Assembly: GCA_029253805.1 (NCBI GenBank)
Contig: JAQWYU010000115.1
Coordinates: 1 to 9,308, forward strand
DNA from: Flavobacteriaceae bacterium
GTDB lineage: Bacteria; Bacteroidota; Bacteroidia; Flavobacteriales; Flavobacteriaceae
DNA length: 9,308 nucleotides
Reading direction: 5' to 3'
Positions 1 through 5,482 of the stretch are shown one piece after another (the stretch's first letter is position 1; each line of letters opens with the position of its first letter). The translations under genes and the position numbers were made by a program. The notes under the pieces were generated by a model. That model ran no database searches, was not told the DNA's origin, and worked only from the letters and a program-made list of their open reading frames with translations.

Positions 1-1
1 A

Positions 2-184
2 GCTAGTGTTCTTAAGCGCCCTCTTATTTTACCCAAAACACCTAACTTTTTACTAGATTTTTTGCTAGGTGAAATGAGTGCTATAGTTCTCGAAAGCCAA
101 CGTGTCAGCTCAAGGAAGATTGAAGATCAAGGATTTGAATTTAAATTTTATGAAATAGAGACGGCACTTGATGATTTATTGTGA
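2..184 (+). CDS. TIGR01777-family SDR epimerase-like protein, C-terminal fragment (DUF1731)
   Basis: Only the last 60 codons are in the window; the reading frame enters at base 2 and ends at TGA 182-184. The tail contains LLGEMSAIVLESQRVSS, then KIEDQGFEFKFYEIETALDDLL. This matches the C-terminal DUF1731 pattern of TIGR01777/YfcH proteins: a 'GE-(x)n-L-x-S-x-RV' segment, then 'GF-x-F-x-(x)n-AL-x-x-LL'. Family knowledge: these are NAD(P)-binding Rossmann-fold proteins of the extended short-chain dehydrogenase/reductase superfamily. Their substrate is generally unknown, and they are cytoplasmic. The Rossmann motif and active-site Tyr/Lys lie upstream of the window, so activity cannot be judged here. 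The gene is on the same strand as grpE, but 160 bp and a promoter candidate separate them, so co-transcription is not required. The family call is fairly sure; a specific function is not. Confidence 0.8.
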   Translation, partial: ASVLKRPLILPKTPNFLLDFLLGEMSAIVLESQRVSSRKIEDQGFEFKFYEIETALDDLL

Positions 185-214
185 CAATTTTAATTATTCT
201 AAAGTTTGCGGTTT

Positions 215-236
215 TACTTTTATTTAATCAAAAGTA
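215..236. repeat. 7-bp inverted repeat between SDR gene and grpE
   Basis: Perfect arms TACTTTT (215-221) and AAAAGTA (230-236) flank an 8-base loop, 31 bp after the SDR stop codon. The stem is almost all A/T and no T-tract follows on the + strand, so it is at best a weak transcript end. It could equally be a binding site or chance in AT-rich DNA. Confidence 0.25.
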
Positions 237-264
237 TAATCCCTAGGCACAATAACAATTTTTG

Positions 265-280
265 TGACATTTTGACATTT
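265..280 (+). repeat. Tandem octamer TGACATTT x2 ahead of grpE
   Basis: TGACATTT occurs twice head-to-tail (265-272 and 273-280). The repeat overlaps the putative -33 TTTG element of the grpE promoter at 271-274, which is where an activator or repressor could act. No known regulator recognises this sequence as far as I know, and chance is possible. Confidence 0.35.
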
Positions 281-303
281 TATTAATATTGGCAATACTT
301 TTG
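271..303 (+). promoter_or_regulatory. Bacteroidota-type promoter candidate for grpE-dnaJ
   Basis: A TTTG at 271-274 is followed, after 21 bp, by TACTTTTG at 296-303, an exact match to the Bacteroidota -7 consensus TAnnTTTG. Transcription would start roughly at 308-312, giving a leader of about 35 bases before the grpE ATG at 345. The same stretch also partly resembles a sigma-54 -24/-12 element (TGGCA at 290-294, TTGAA at 301-305), but the -12 GC is GA. No CIRCE (HrcA) operator is visible. The housekeeping-sigma reading is preferred. Confidence 0.6.
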
Positions 304-344
304 AAATAACCTTTACAAATTAAATTCAACATATCATAAACAAA

Positions 345-878
345 ATGAGTAAGAAAAAAACAAAAAAAGTTGAAACCTCTGACGATACCATCGCTAATGA
401 ACAAGTGACTGAGAATATAGTTGAAACTACACCAGAAGAACAGCTTGCATCCGATCTTGCACAAGAAAAAGATAAATTTTTGAGATTATTTGCTGAATTT
501 GAAAACTACAAAAGGCGAACAACTAAAGAGCGCATTGAACTATTTTCTACTGCAAGCCAAGATGTTATAAAATCACTCCTTCCCATAATTGATGACTTTG
601 ATCGTGCTCTTTCAGAAATGGCTAAAAACAAAGCCTCGGAACTTTCAAAAGGAGTTGAGCTCATAAAAAATAAATTATTATCAGCATTAGAGCAAAAAGG
701 CCTTAGTGCAATTGAAGTTACTAATGGAGATGTGTTCAGTGCGGATGATCACGAAGCAATTACTCAAATACAAGCTCCTTCCGAAGAAATGAAAGGTAAA
801 ATAATAGATGTGATTGAAAAAGGTTACAAGCTTGGGGATAAAGTAATTCGTTTCCCAAAAGTAGTGATTGGTAATTAA
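345..878 (+). CDS. grpE: GrpE, nucleotide exchange factor for DnaK
   Basis: A 177-aa cytoplasmic co-chaperone that releases ADP from DnaK and so resets the Hsp70 cycle. Residues 1-35 are charged and low-complexity, typical of the disordered GrpE N-terminus. A long dimerising helix follows, containing FAEFENYKRRTTKER (49-63). The central LLPIIDDFDRAL (78-89) is conserved family sequence. The beta-domain ends in the GrpE signature, VIEKGYKLGDKVIRFPKVV at about 156-174. Length is normal for the family. The ATG at 345 follows A-rich sequence with no Shine-Dalgarno, as usual in Bacteroidota. The gene lies 31 bp upstream of dnaJ on the same strand, and a promoter candidate at 271-303 probably drives both. 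Nothing looks truncated or altered, and the assignment is secure. Confidence 0.97.
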   Translation: MSKKKTKKVETSDDTIANEQVTENIVETTPEEQLASDLAQEKDKFLRLFAEFENYKRRTTKERIELFSTASQDVIKSLLPIIDDFDRALSEMAKNKASELSKGVELIKNKLLSALEQKGLSAIEVTNGDVFSADDHEAITQIQAPSEEMKGKIIDVIEKGYKLGDKVIRFPKVVIGN

Positions 879-909
879 CAATTTTTAAAATACATAATTT
901 AAAATTGAA

Positions 910-2016
910 ATGGCAAAACGTGACTATTACGACATATTAGGAGTAAACAAAGGATCATCCGCTTCTGAAATAAAAAAAGCTTACAGAAAAAAGGCTGTAA
1001 AGTTTCATCCGGATAAAAATCCAGATGACAAAAAAGCTGAAGAAAAATTTAAAGAAGCTGCCGAAGCTTATGAAGTTTTGAGCGATGGTGACAAAAAGGC
1101 ACGATATGACCAATATGGACATCAAGCTTTCGATGGAGGAGGTTTTGGCGGCGGTGGAAGCATGAATATGGACGACATTTTCAGCCAGTTCGGAGATATA
1201 TTTGGTGGAGGTGGTGGTTTTGGCGGTTTTGGTAGTCAACGCCAAAGAGTTGCTAAAGGAAGTAATCTTCGCATACGAGTAAAGTTGACTCTTGAGGAAA
1301 TAGCCAATGGCGTTGAAAAGAAAGTTAAAGTTAAACGTAAAAGACAAGCTGACGGAGTTTCATACAAAACATGTTCCACATGTAATGGGACAGGTCAGGT
1401 AACAAGAATCACAAATACTATTTTAGGGCGTATGCAAACTGCATCTCCTTGTACAGCTTGTGGAGGCTCTGGTCAAATTATAGATAAGCGACCCTCAAAC
1501 TCAGATTCACAAGGATTCGTAATTGATGAAGAAACTGTCTCAATCAAAATTCCTGCAGGTGTAGTCGATGGCATGCAGTTAAAGGTTACCGGAAAAGGGA
1601 ATGCATCTGCTGGAAATGGTATTTCAGGTGATTTACTTGTGGCCATCTCAGAGGAATCACATCCAACTTTACAACGTGAAGGAGATAATCTTCATTATGA
1701 TTTATATGTTAGTCTTTCACAGGCAATATTAGGCTCCTCTATAGAAATTGAAACGGTGACAGGAAAAGTACGTTTAAAAATTGAAGCGGGTGTTCAGTCT
1801 GGGAAAATACTCAGACTCAGAAGTAAGGGAATTCCAAATATTAATGGTTACAGTCGTGGTGACCTGTTAGTTCATATAAATGTTTGGACTCCAAAAACTT
1901 TAAGTAAAGAGCAAAAAAGTTTCTTTGAAAAAATGAAAAATGATGAGCACTTTTCTCCTAAGCCAGAAAGTTCAGATAAGTCTTTCTTTGAGAAGGTTAA
2001 GGATATGTTTTCGTAA
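910..2016 (+). CDS. dnaJ: DnaJ (Hsp40) co-chaperone, single-zinc-site form
   Basis: A 368-aa protein that delivers unfolded clients to DnaK and stimulates its ATPase. The J-domain spans residues 1-70, with the essential HPD at 33-35 between helices II and III. A Gly/Phe-rich linker (about 74-110) carries the [11 protein letters not shown] motif. The cysteine region has only two CxxCxGxG repeats, CSTCNGTG (155-162) and CTACGGSG (181-188), where E. coli DnaJ has four. The four Cys can therefore bind one zinc ion rather than two. The two C-terminal beta-sandwich domains (about 115-340, around the cysteine region) look intact, including the conserved [17 protein letters not shown] and [12 protein letters not shown] segments. 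The open reading frame is continuous across the missing repeats, and I recall the same architecture in other flavobacterial DnaJ proteins, so this is probably normal for the lineage. It is likely co-transcribed with grpE. CbpA-type proteins are excluded because the zinc-binding repeats are present. Confidence 0.96.
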   Translation: MAKRDYYDILGVNKGSSASEIKKAYRKKAVKFHPDKNPDDKKAEEKFKEAAEAYEVLSDGDKKARYDQYGHQAFDGGGFGGGGSMNMDDIFSQFGDIFGGGGGFGGFGSQRQRVAKGSNLRIRVKLTLEEIANGVEKKVKVKRKRQADGVSYKTCSTCNGTGQVTRITNTILGRMQTASPCTACGGSGQIIDKRPSNSDSQGFVIDEETVSIKIPAGVVDGMQLKVTGKGNASAGNGISGDLLVAISEESHPTLQREGDNLHYDLYVSLSQAILGSSIEIETVTGKVRLKIEAGVQSGKILRLRSKGIPNINGYSRGDLLVHINVWTPKTLSKEQKSFFEKMKNDEHFSPKPESSDKSFFEKVKDMFS

Positions 2017-2022
2017 CGAAAA
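2008..2022. repeat. Small hairpin enclosing the dnaJ stop codon
   Basis: Arms TTTTCG (2008-2013) and CGAAAA (2017-2022) are perfectly complementary, and the 3-base loop is the dnaJ TAA stop. The site sits in the 36-bp convergent gap between dnaJ and the GH3 gene. A-tracts, not T-tracts, follow on the + strand, and on the - strand the T-run precedes the stem. It is therefore not a textbook intrinsic terminator in either direction, and no better one is visible in the gap. Confidence 0.3.
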
Positions 2023-2052
2023 AAAAATCTAACTTTTAATTTAAGGCTAATA

Positions 2053-4266
2053 CTAATCAATAACTTTAATAGTTTTTTTTAATCTAACGTCTTTGCTTGA
2101 TGATCCTATTTGTATTTCAAAATTTCCAGGTTCAACATCATAATCTTGTTTATTCACATCATAATATTTGAAGTCATCTCGTGGGTTTAATACAAAATTC
2201 ACTATTTTTTCTTCATTTTTTTTCAATGAAATCCTTATAAATTCCCTTAGTTGTTTATGAGGCGTCCAAGTATTTGATTTTATGTCCTTGATGTACAATT
2301 GAACTACTTCCTCACCATCCAATTCTCCAATATTTTTAACTTTAACTGAGACATTTATTTCATCGTTTTTACATACCGTTGTACTATTTGTTGTTATATC
2401 AGAATACTGAAACTTTGTATAACTCATTCCGTGCCCAAATGGGAATAAGGCTTCTCCATTGTAGTATCTGTAAGTAAATCCTTTACCAGCTCGCATATTG
2501 TAATCTTCAAAATCACCTAATTCTTTTGTAGATGAATAAAAAGTTACTGGTAATCTTCCTGCAGGATTGTATTTTCCAAATAATACATCAGCTACTGCAT
2601 CACCTCCGCGTTGACCAGGATACCAAGCTGCAAGAATACCGTCAAGTTTTTCTTCTAAGCCATTAAATGAAATTGCACTTCCAGCTAGTAAAACAAAAAT
2701 AATTGGTTTACCGATTTTAATGATTTCTCTTAAAGCATTTTGTTGAACTTCAGGAAGTTCAATCTTTGTTCGGTCACCACCAAAGAATCCATCTACTCCG
2801 TTTCGCGCTCTCATTTTGTTACTTTCTTCTCCTTCCCAAGTGGCATCTAGCCCACCTACAAAGATCACGACATCTGCCGATTCGATATCTTTTAAAATAT
2901 TTTTAGAAAGTTCTACGGAGTCTTTATTTTGATCGGTTACAAGTGAAACGCCCTTGTGATATATCACTTCTGTATTTGTATTAACCATTGTTTTTATTCC
3001 TTTGACGATAGTTACTGGATTGGAGGCTTCTCCATAGTAATTTCCTTTTAATGCATTAAGATTATCAGCATTAGGCCCAATGACAGCAACTTTTCTTATA
3101 AGGTTTTTATTTAACGGCAATATTCCATTATTTTTTAATAAAGTCATTGATTTTTGCGCCATTTTTAGAGCCATTTGATCGTTAGGTTCACTGTTATTAA
3201 CTTCAAATGGAGTTTGAGCATAATCCACTATTTCTTTTGGGTCAAACATTCCAAGTTTCATTCTTGCCAGCATCAATCTGTACACAGATAGGTTTATTTT
3301 TTTAACATCAACCAACCCTTTAGTTATTGCCTTGTTTAGAGCTCTTTGATATACACTTCCACAATTAAGATCACATCCTCTTTGGATACCTAGGGCCGCT
3401 GCTGCTTCTTCTGTATTAACAATCCTGTGGGAGCTATAAATATCATTAATAGCTCCGCAATCTGAAACGACATACCCTGCAAATCCCCATTGCTTTCTAA
3501 GAATGTCATTTAAGAGCATGGTGCTAGCACTAGCTGATTCGCCATCTACACGATTATAAGCACCCATTACAGAATATACTTTAGCATCTACTACCAAATC
3601 TTTAAAAGCTGGTAGATATGTTTCCCACAAATCGCGTTTTGAAGGAGTAACATTAAAACTATGTCTACTTGGCTCTGGTCCATTATGCACAGCAAAATGT
3701 TTGGCCGTGGCAACAACTTTGAAGTATTTTGGGTTATTACCCTGTAATCCTTTTACAAATTGTATACCCATTTGTCCTGTTAGGTATGGATCTTCTCCGT
3801 AAGTTTCGTGCCCTCTACCCCATCTGGGATCTCTAAAAATATTAACATTGGGAGACCAAAACGTAAGTCCATTGTATATGTTGTAGTTTTTATTTCTTTG
3901 TGCCTCATGGTGTTTTGCTCTGGCCTCATCACTTATAATACCAGCAACTTCACCCATAGTTTTTGTGTCAAAAGAAGCAGCCATTCCGATAGCTTGGGGG
4001 AATACAGTAGCTATACCAGCTCTAGCAACACCATGCAAACATTCATTCCACCAGTGGTACTCTTGTATGTTTAATCGTGGGATAGCTGGAGCTTTATCGC
4101 CTAATTGAGATATTTTCTCTTCTAAGGTCATTCGATTAACTAAATCCGCTGCTCTTGTTTCAAAGTCTAGTGACAAATTAGAATACTTTGGAATAGTAGC
4201 TTCTTGTGATTGAGCGTAATTACTGCATAGCGAGATAAATATTATTGATAATTTTAAAAGCTTCAT
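2053..4266 (-). CDS. Secreted glycoside hydrolase family 3 (probable beta-xylosidase/beta-glucosidase)
   Basis: A 737-aa exo-acting retaining glycosidase that removes terminal beta-linked sugars from oligosaccharides. Residues 1-20 form a signal peptide (MKLLK, hydrophobic core, likely cleavage AQS|QE), so the enzyme is exported, probably to the periplasm. The N-terminal TIM-barrel (about 35-350) has RDPRWGRGHETYGEDPYLTG (145-164) and the substrate-binding AKHFAVHNGPEPSRHSF (188-204). The nucleophile is Asp269 in GYVVSDCGAI. The second alpha/beta domain (about 370-570) carries WEGEES (477-482), where Glu480 is the best acid/base candidate by analogy with GEG-type GH3 enzymes. A fibronectin-III-like domain ends the protein (about 635-715). 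The NGPEPSRHSF and FRDPRWGRGHETYGEDP wording resembles xylosidase-type GH3 members, and no PA14 insert is seen. Substrate is inferred, not proven: beta-glucosidase or arabinofuranosidase are possible. It is a stand-alone gene with no SusC/SusD, other CAZyme or regulator beside it. Confidence 0.93.
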   Translation of the reverse strand: MKLLKLSIIFISLCSNYAQSQEATIPKYSNLSLDFETRAADLVNRMTLEEKISQLGDKAPAIPRLNIQEYHWWNECLHGVARAGIATVFPQAIGMAASFDTKTMGEVAGIISDEARAKHHEAQRNKNYNIYNGLTFWSPNVNIFRDPRWGRGHETYGEDPYLTGQMGIQFVKGLQGNNPKYFKVVATAKHFAVHNGPEPSRHSFNVTPSKRDLWETYLPAFKDLVVDAKVYSVMGAYNRVDGESASASTMLLNDILRKQWGFAGYVVSDCGAINDIYSSHRIVNTEEAAAALGIQRGCDLNCGSVYQRALNKAITKGLVDVKKINLSVYRLMLARMKLGMFDPKEIVDYAQTPFEVNNSEPNDQMALKMAQKSMTLLKNNGILPLNKNLIRKVAVIGPNADNLNALKGNYYGEASNPVTIVKGIKTMVNTNTEVIYHKGVSLVTDQNKDSVELSKNILKDIESADVVIFVGGLDATWEGEESNKMRARNGVDGFFGGDRTKIELPEVQQNALREIIKIGKPIIFVLLAGSAISFNGLEEKLDGILAAWYPGQRGGDAVADVLFGKYNPAGRLPVTFYSSTKELGDFEDYNMRAGKGFTYRYYNGEALFPFGHGMSYTKFQYSDITTNSTTVCKNDEINVSVKVKNIGELDGEEVVQLYIKDIKSNTWTPHKQLREFIRISLKKNEEKIVNFVLNPRDDFKYYDVNKQDYDVEPGNFEIQIGSSSKDVRLKKTIKVID

Positions 4267-4301
4267 TAAAGTCTGTCTATTTAATTTTAAATAAATATAA
4301 T

Positions 4302-4314
4302 TTAATTAATTATT
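4302..4314 (+). repeat. 13-bp direct repeat, copy 1 (TTAATTAATTATT)
   Basis: TTAATTAATTATT recurs exactly at 4373-4385, with 71 bp between copy starts. Both lie in the 156-bp divergent spacer between the GH3 gene and trhA. The sequence is pure A/T in an AT-rich spacer, so coincidence is quite possible; a shared binding site is the alternative. Confidence 0.25.
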
Positions 4315-4368
4315 AATTTTTTACAGAATATAAGCCATATTATTTAATTGTAAAGATTTCTAGTTTAT

Positions 4369-4400
4369 TTTGTTAATTAATTATTTTAAATCAAACTTTG
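4369..4400 (+). promoter_or_regulatory. Promoter candidate for trhA
   Basis: TTTG (4369-4372), a 20-bp spacer and AAACTTTG (4393-4400) fit the Bacteroidota -33/-7 pattern with one mismatch to TAnnTTTG. Transcription would start about 15 bases before the trhA ATG at 4423. The -7 element lies in the palindrome CAAACTTTG (4392-4400), so a similar motif reads on the - strand towards the GH3 gene. I could not find a convincing -33 partner for that direction. Confidence 0.4.
4373..4385 (+). repeat. 13-bp direct repeat, copy 2 (TTAATTAATTATT)
   Basis: Second exact copy of the 13-mer at 4302-4314. It falls inside the 20-bp spacer of the trhA promoter candidate, which would suit a regulator site if the repeat is real. 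It may be chance in A/T-only sequence. Confidence 0.25.
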
Positions 4401-4422
4401 TTAAAATACGATTCAACAATAT

Positions 4423-5064
4423 ATGGGTGAAGAATTAAATCATTATTATTCTAAAAATGAGGAACGATTAAATATTATTACTCATGCTTTTGGGCTTTTA
4501 CTAAGTTTCATTGCATTACCATTTCTTATCATAAAATCCCTTAACTATCAGGGATTTTGGAAACCTGCTAGTTTGATTATTTATGGACTGAGCTTAATAA
4601 TACTTTATGCTGCTTCTACATTATATCATTTAGCAACAGAGACTTCAAAAAGACGAATTTTAAATATTTTTGATCATTCAGCCATTTACATATTAATAGC
4701 TGGTACTTATACTCCATTCACAATCATTGCTTTGGAGGGAGTCCTAGGTTGGATTATTTTTGCAGTAACATGGATTTTTGCTTTTGTGGGTATCGTTTTA
4801 AAACTATTTTTTACAGGACGATTTGACAAGTTGTCCACAGCAATGTATCTTTTAATGGGCTGGCAAATCTTATTTGTTATTGATGCTTTAATTCAAAATA
4901 TTAATCCTAAAGGACTATATTTCCTATTAGCAGGAGGTGTTTTTTATACACTTGGTGCTGTTTTTTATTCCATAAAAAAAATCAATTATAATCACGCTAT
5001 TTTCCATGTATTTGTAGTTCTTGGAAGTTTCTGTCATTTTTTTACGGTTTTTAATTATATGTAA
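4423..5064 (+). CDS. trhA: Hemolysin III / TrhA family membrane protein (PAQR superfamily)
   Basis: A 213-aa inner-membrane protein with about seven hydrophobic helices, the normal size and topology for the family. The conserved polar residues are present: EERLNIITH (13-21, E-x-x-N-x-x-T-H pattern), STLYH (65-69), DHSAIYILIAGTYTPF (84-99), and the C-terminal HAIFH (191-195) followed by His205. In the related eukaryotic adiponectin/progestin receptors the equivalent Asp and His residues form a zinc site, and that site looks intact here. Family knowledge: the hemolysin name comes from a Bacillus cereus protein. The E. coli and Bacillus members are linked to membrane energetics and lipid homeostasis, so toxin activity should not be assumed. 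The gene has its own promoter candidate at 4369-4400. Its stop lies 3 bp from the stop of the convergent small gene, leaving no room for a terminator outside coding sequence. Confidence 0.92.
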   Translation: MGEELNHYYSKNEERLNIITHAFGLLLSFIALPFLIIKSLNYQGFWKPASLIIYGLSLIILYAASTLYHLATETSKRRILNIFDHSAIYILIAGTYTPFTIIALEGVLGWIIFAVTWIFAFVGIVLKLFFTGRFDKLSTAMYLLMGWQILFVIDALIQNINPKGLYFLLAGGVFYTLGAVFYSIKKINYNHAIFHVFVVLGSFCHFFTVFNYM

Positions 5065-5067
5065 GCC

Positions 5068-5292
5068 TCAGTCTAAAATATCATAATCAATTCTTAGTTT
5101 TCGCAATGCCCTTAAAGCTGACCCCGAGTTTTTATTTTCAACCTCAACTTCAACTGAATCCCCTTCCATTAGGATTTCAGTTAGCTCATATGCTAAAGAT
5201 GGGTTCATATTAGACGAAATTTCTAAAATACATTTCGTGATTGCCCTTTTGTCGGGTCGCTGTGCATCACACGACAATAAATTTAGTTGCAT
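5068..5292 (-). CDS. Small conserved-looking hypothetical protein (74 aa)
   Basis: I do not recognise this protein with certainty. It starts at ATG 5290-5292 and stops at TGA 5068-5070, and it opens a 190-bp spacer divergent from the ABC operon. It is soluble, with no signal peptide or membrane segment. The predicted pattern is a helix-rich central part (about KRAITKCILEISSNMNPSLAYELTEIL, 15-41), an acidic strand (SVEVEVE, 46-52), a helix (GSALRALRKL, 57-66) and a final strand (DYDIL). The layout 'I-x-x-I-x-(x)n-L-A-x-E-L-x-x-x-L...A-x-x-x-L-x-x-x-x-x-D-x-x-x-L' is reminiscent of the L7/L12 C-terminal or ClpS-like alpha/beta fold. That fold would suggest a protein-interaction or ribosome-linked role, but this is a weak visual analogy. 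No competing ORF of similar quality lies opposite it, and it fits tightly against trhA, which supports a real gene. Confidence 0.65.
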   Translation of the reverse strand: MQLNLLSCDAQRPDKRAITKCILEISSNMNPSLAYELTEILMEGDSVEVEVENKNSGSALRALRKLRIDYDILD

Positions 5293-5314
5293 AACAATGA
5301 TTTTGTGTGTAATA

Positions 5315-5337
5315 TACTAGAATTTAGTCTAGTAGAC
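5315..5337. promoter_or_regulatory. Overlapping inverted repeats: candidate operator upstream of the 74-aa gene
   Basis: Perfect 7-bp arms TACTAGA (5315-5321) and TCTAGTA (5328-5334) flank ATTTAG. The right arm also belongs to a second palindrome, GTCTA-G-TAGAC (5327-5337). The site starts 23 bp upstream of the ATG of the 74-aa gene, in its probable promoter or leader region. It could be a repressor site or an RNA structure with two alternative pairings. No Bacteroidota promoter consensus was found close by. Confidence 0.4.
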
Positions 5338-5375
5338 AGTATTAGTGTTGCCCTTGTTTTAATTATAATTCTAGT

Positions 5376-5387
5376 GATATTAATATC
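5376..5387. repeat. 12-bp perfect palindrome in the divergent spacer
   Basis: GATATTAATATC is a perfect 12-bp palindrome about 95 bp upstream of the ABC ATPase gene. A shorter one, AATTATAATT, lies at 5361-5370. The dyad would suit a dimeric regulator, but A/T-rich palindromes arise easily by chance in DNA of this composition. Confidence 0.3.
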
Positions 5388-5482
5388 CTAATGAAAGTTC
5401 CGTAATTTTTAATTTAGTTGTTGTATTTTTATTTTTCTGTAACATTTTCTGTATTATTAGGTCTTATTAATAAAGCATTTTT

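Noticed and set aside
76..84. GAGTGCTAT resembling the right half of a CIRCE element
   Set aside because: It lies inside the SDR coding region and has no matching TTAGCACTC left half 9 bp upstream.
243..464. Minus-strand ORF across the grpE promoter and start
   Set aside because: Cys/Phe-rich translation of AT-rich DNA; it covers the better-supported promoter and the disordered GrpE N-terminus.
955..1347. Antisense ORF opposite dnaJ (130 codons)
   Set aside because: It is a low-complexity shadow of the J-domain and Gly/Phe region, with no recognisable domain.
2017..2052. Bidirectional intrinsic terminator between dnaJ and GH3
   Set aside because: The poly-A run (2019-2027) and nearby T-rich stretch pair only by A/T, with no GC-containing stem followed by a T-tract on either strand.
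3808..4074. Antisense ORF opposite the GH3 gene (88 codons)
   Set aside because: It lies wholly within a strongly conserved catalytic region of GH3; the composition is that of a shadow frame.
4219..4236. Lipoprotein signal (Cys14) in the GH3 signal peptide
   Set aside because: The residues before Cys14 are I-S-L, so the -1 position is Leu rather than Gly/Ala/Ser; a type I site after AQS fits better, though a relaxed lipobox cannot be fully excluded.
4423..5064. Reading the hemolysin III protein as a toxin or virulence factor
   Set aside because: The family is widespread in harmless bacteria and belongs to the PAQR membrane proteins; the name is historical.
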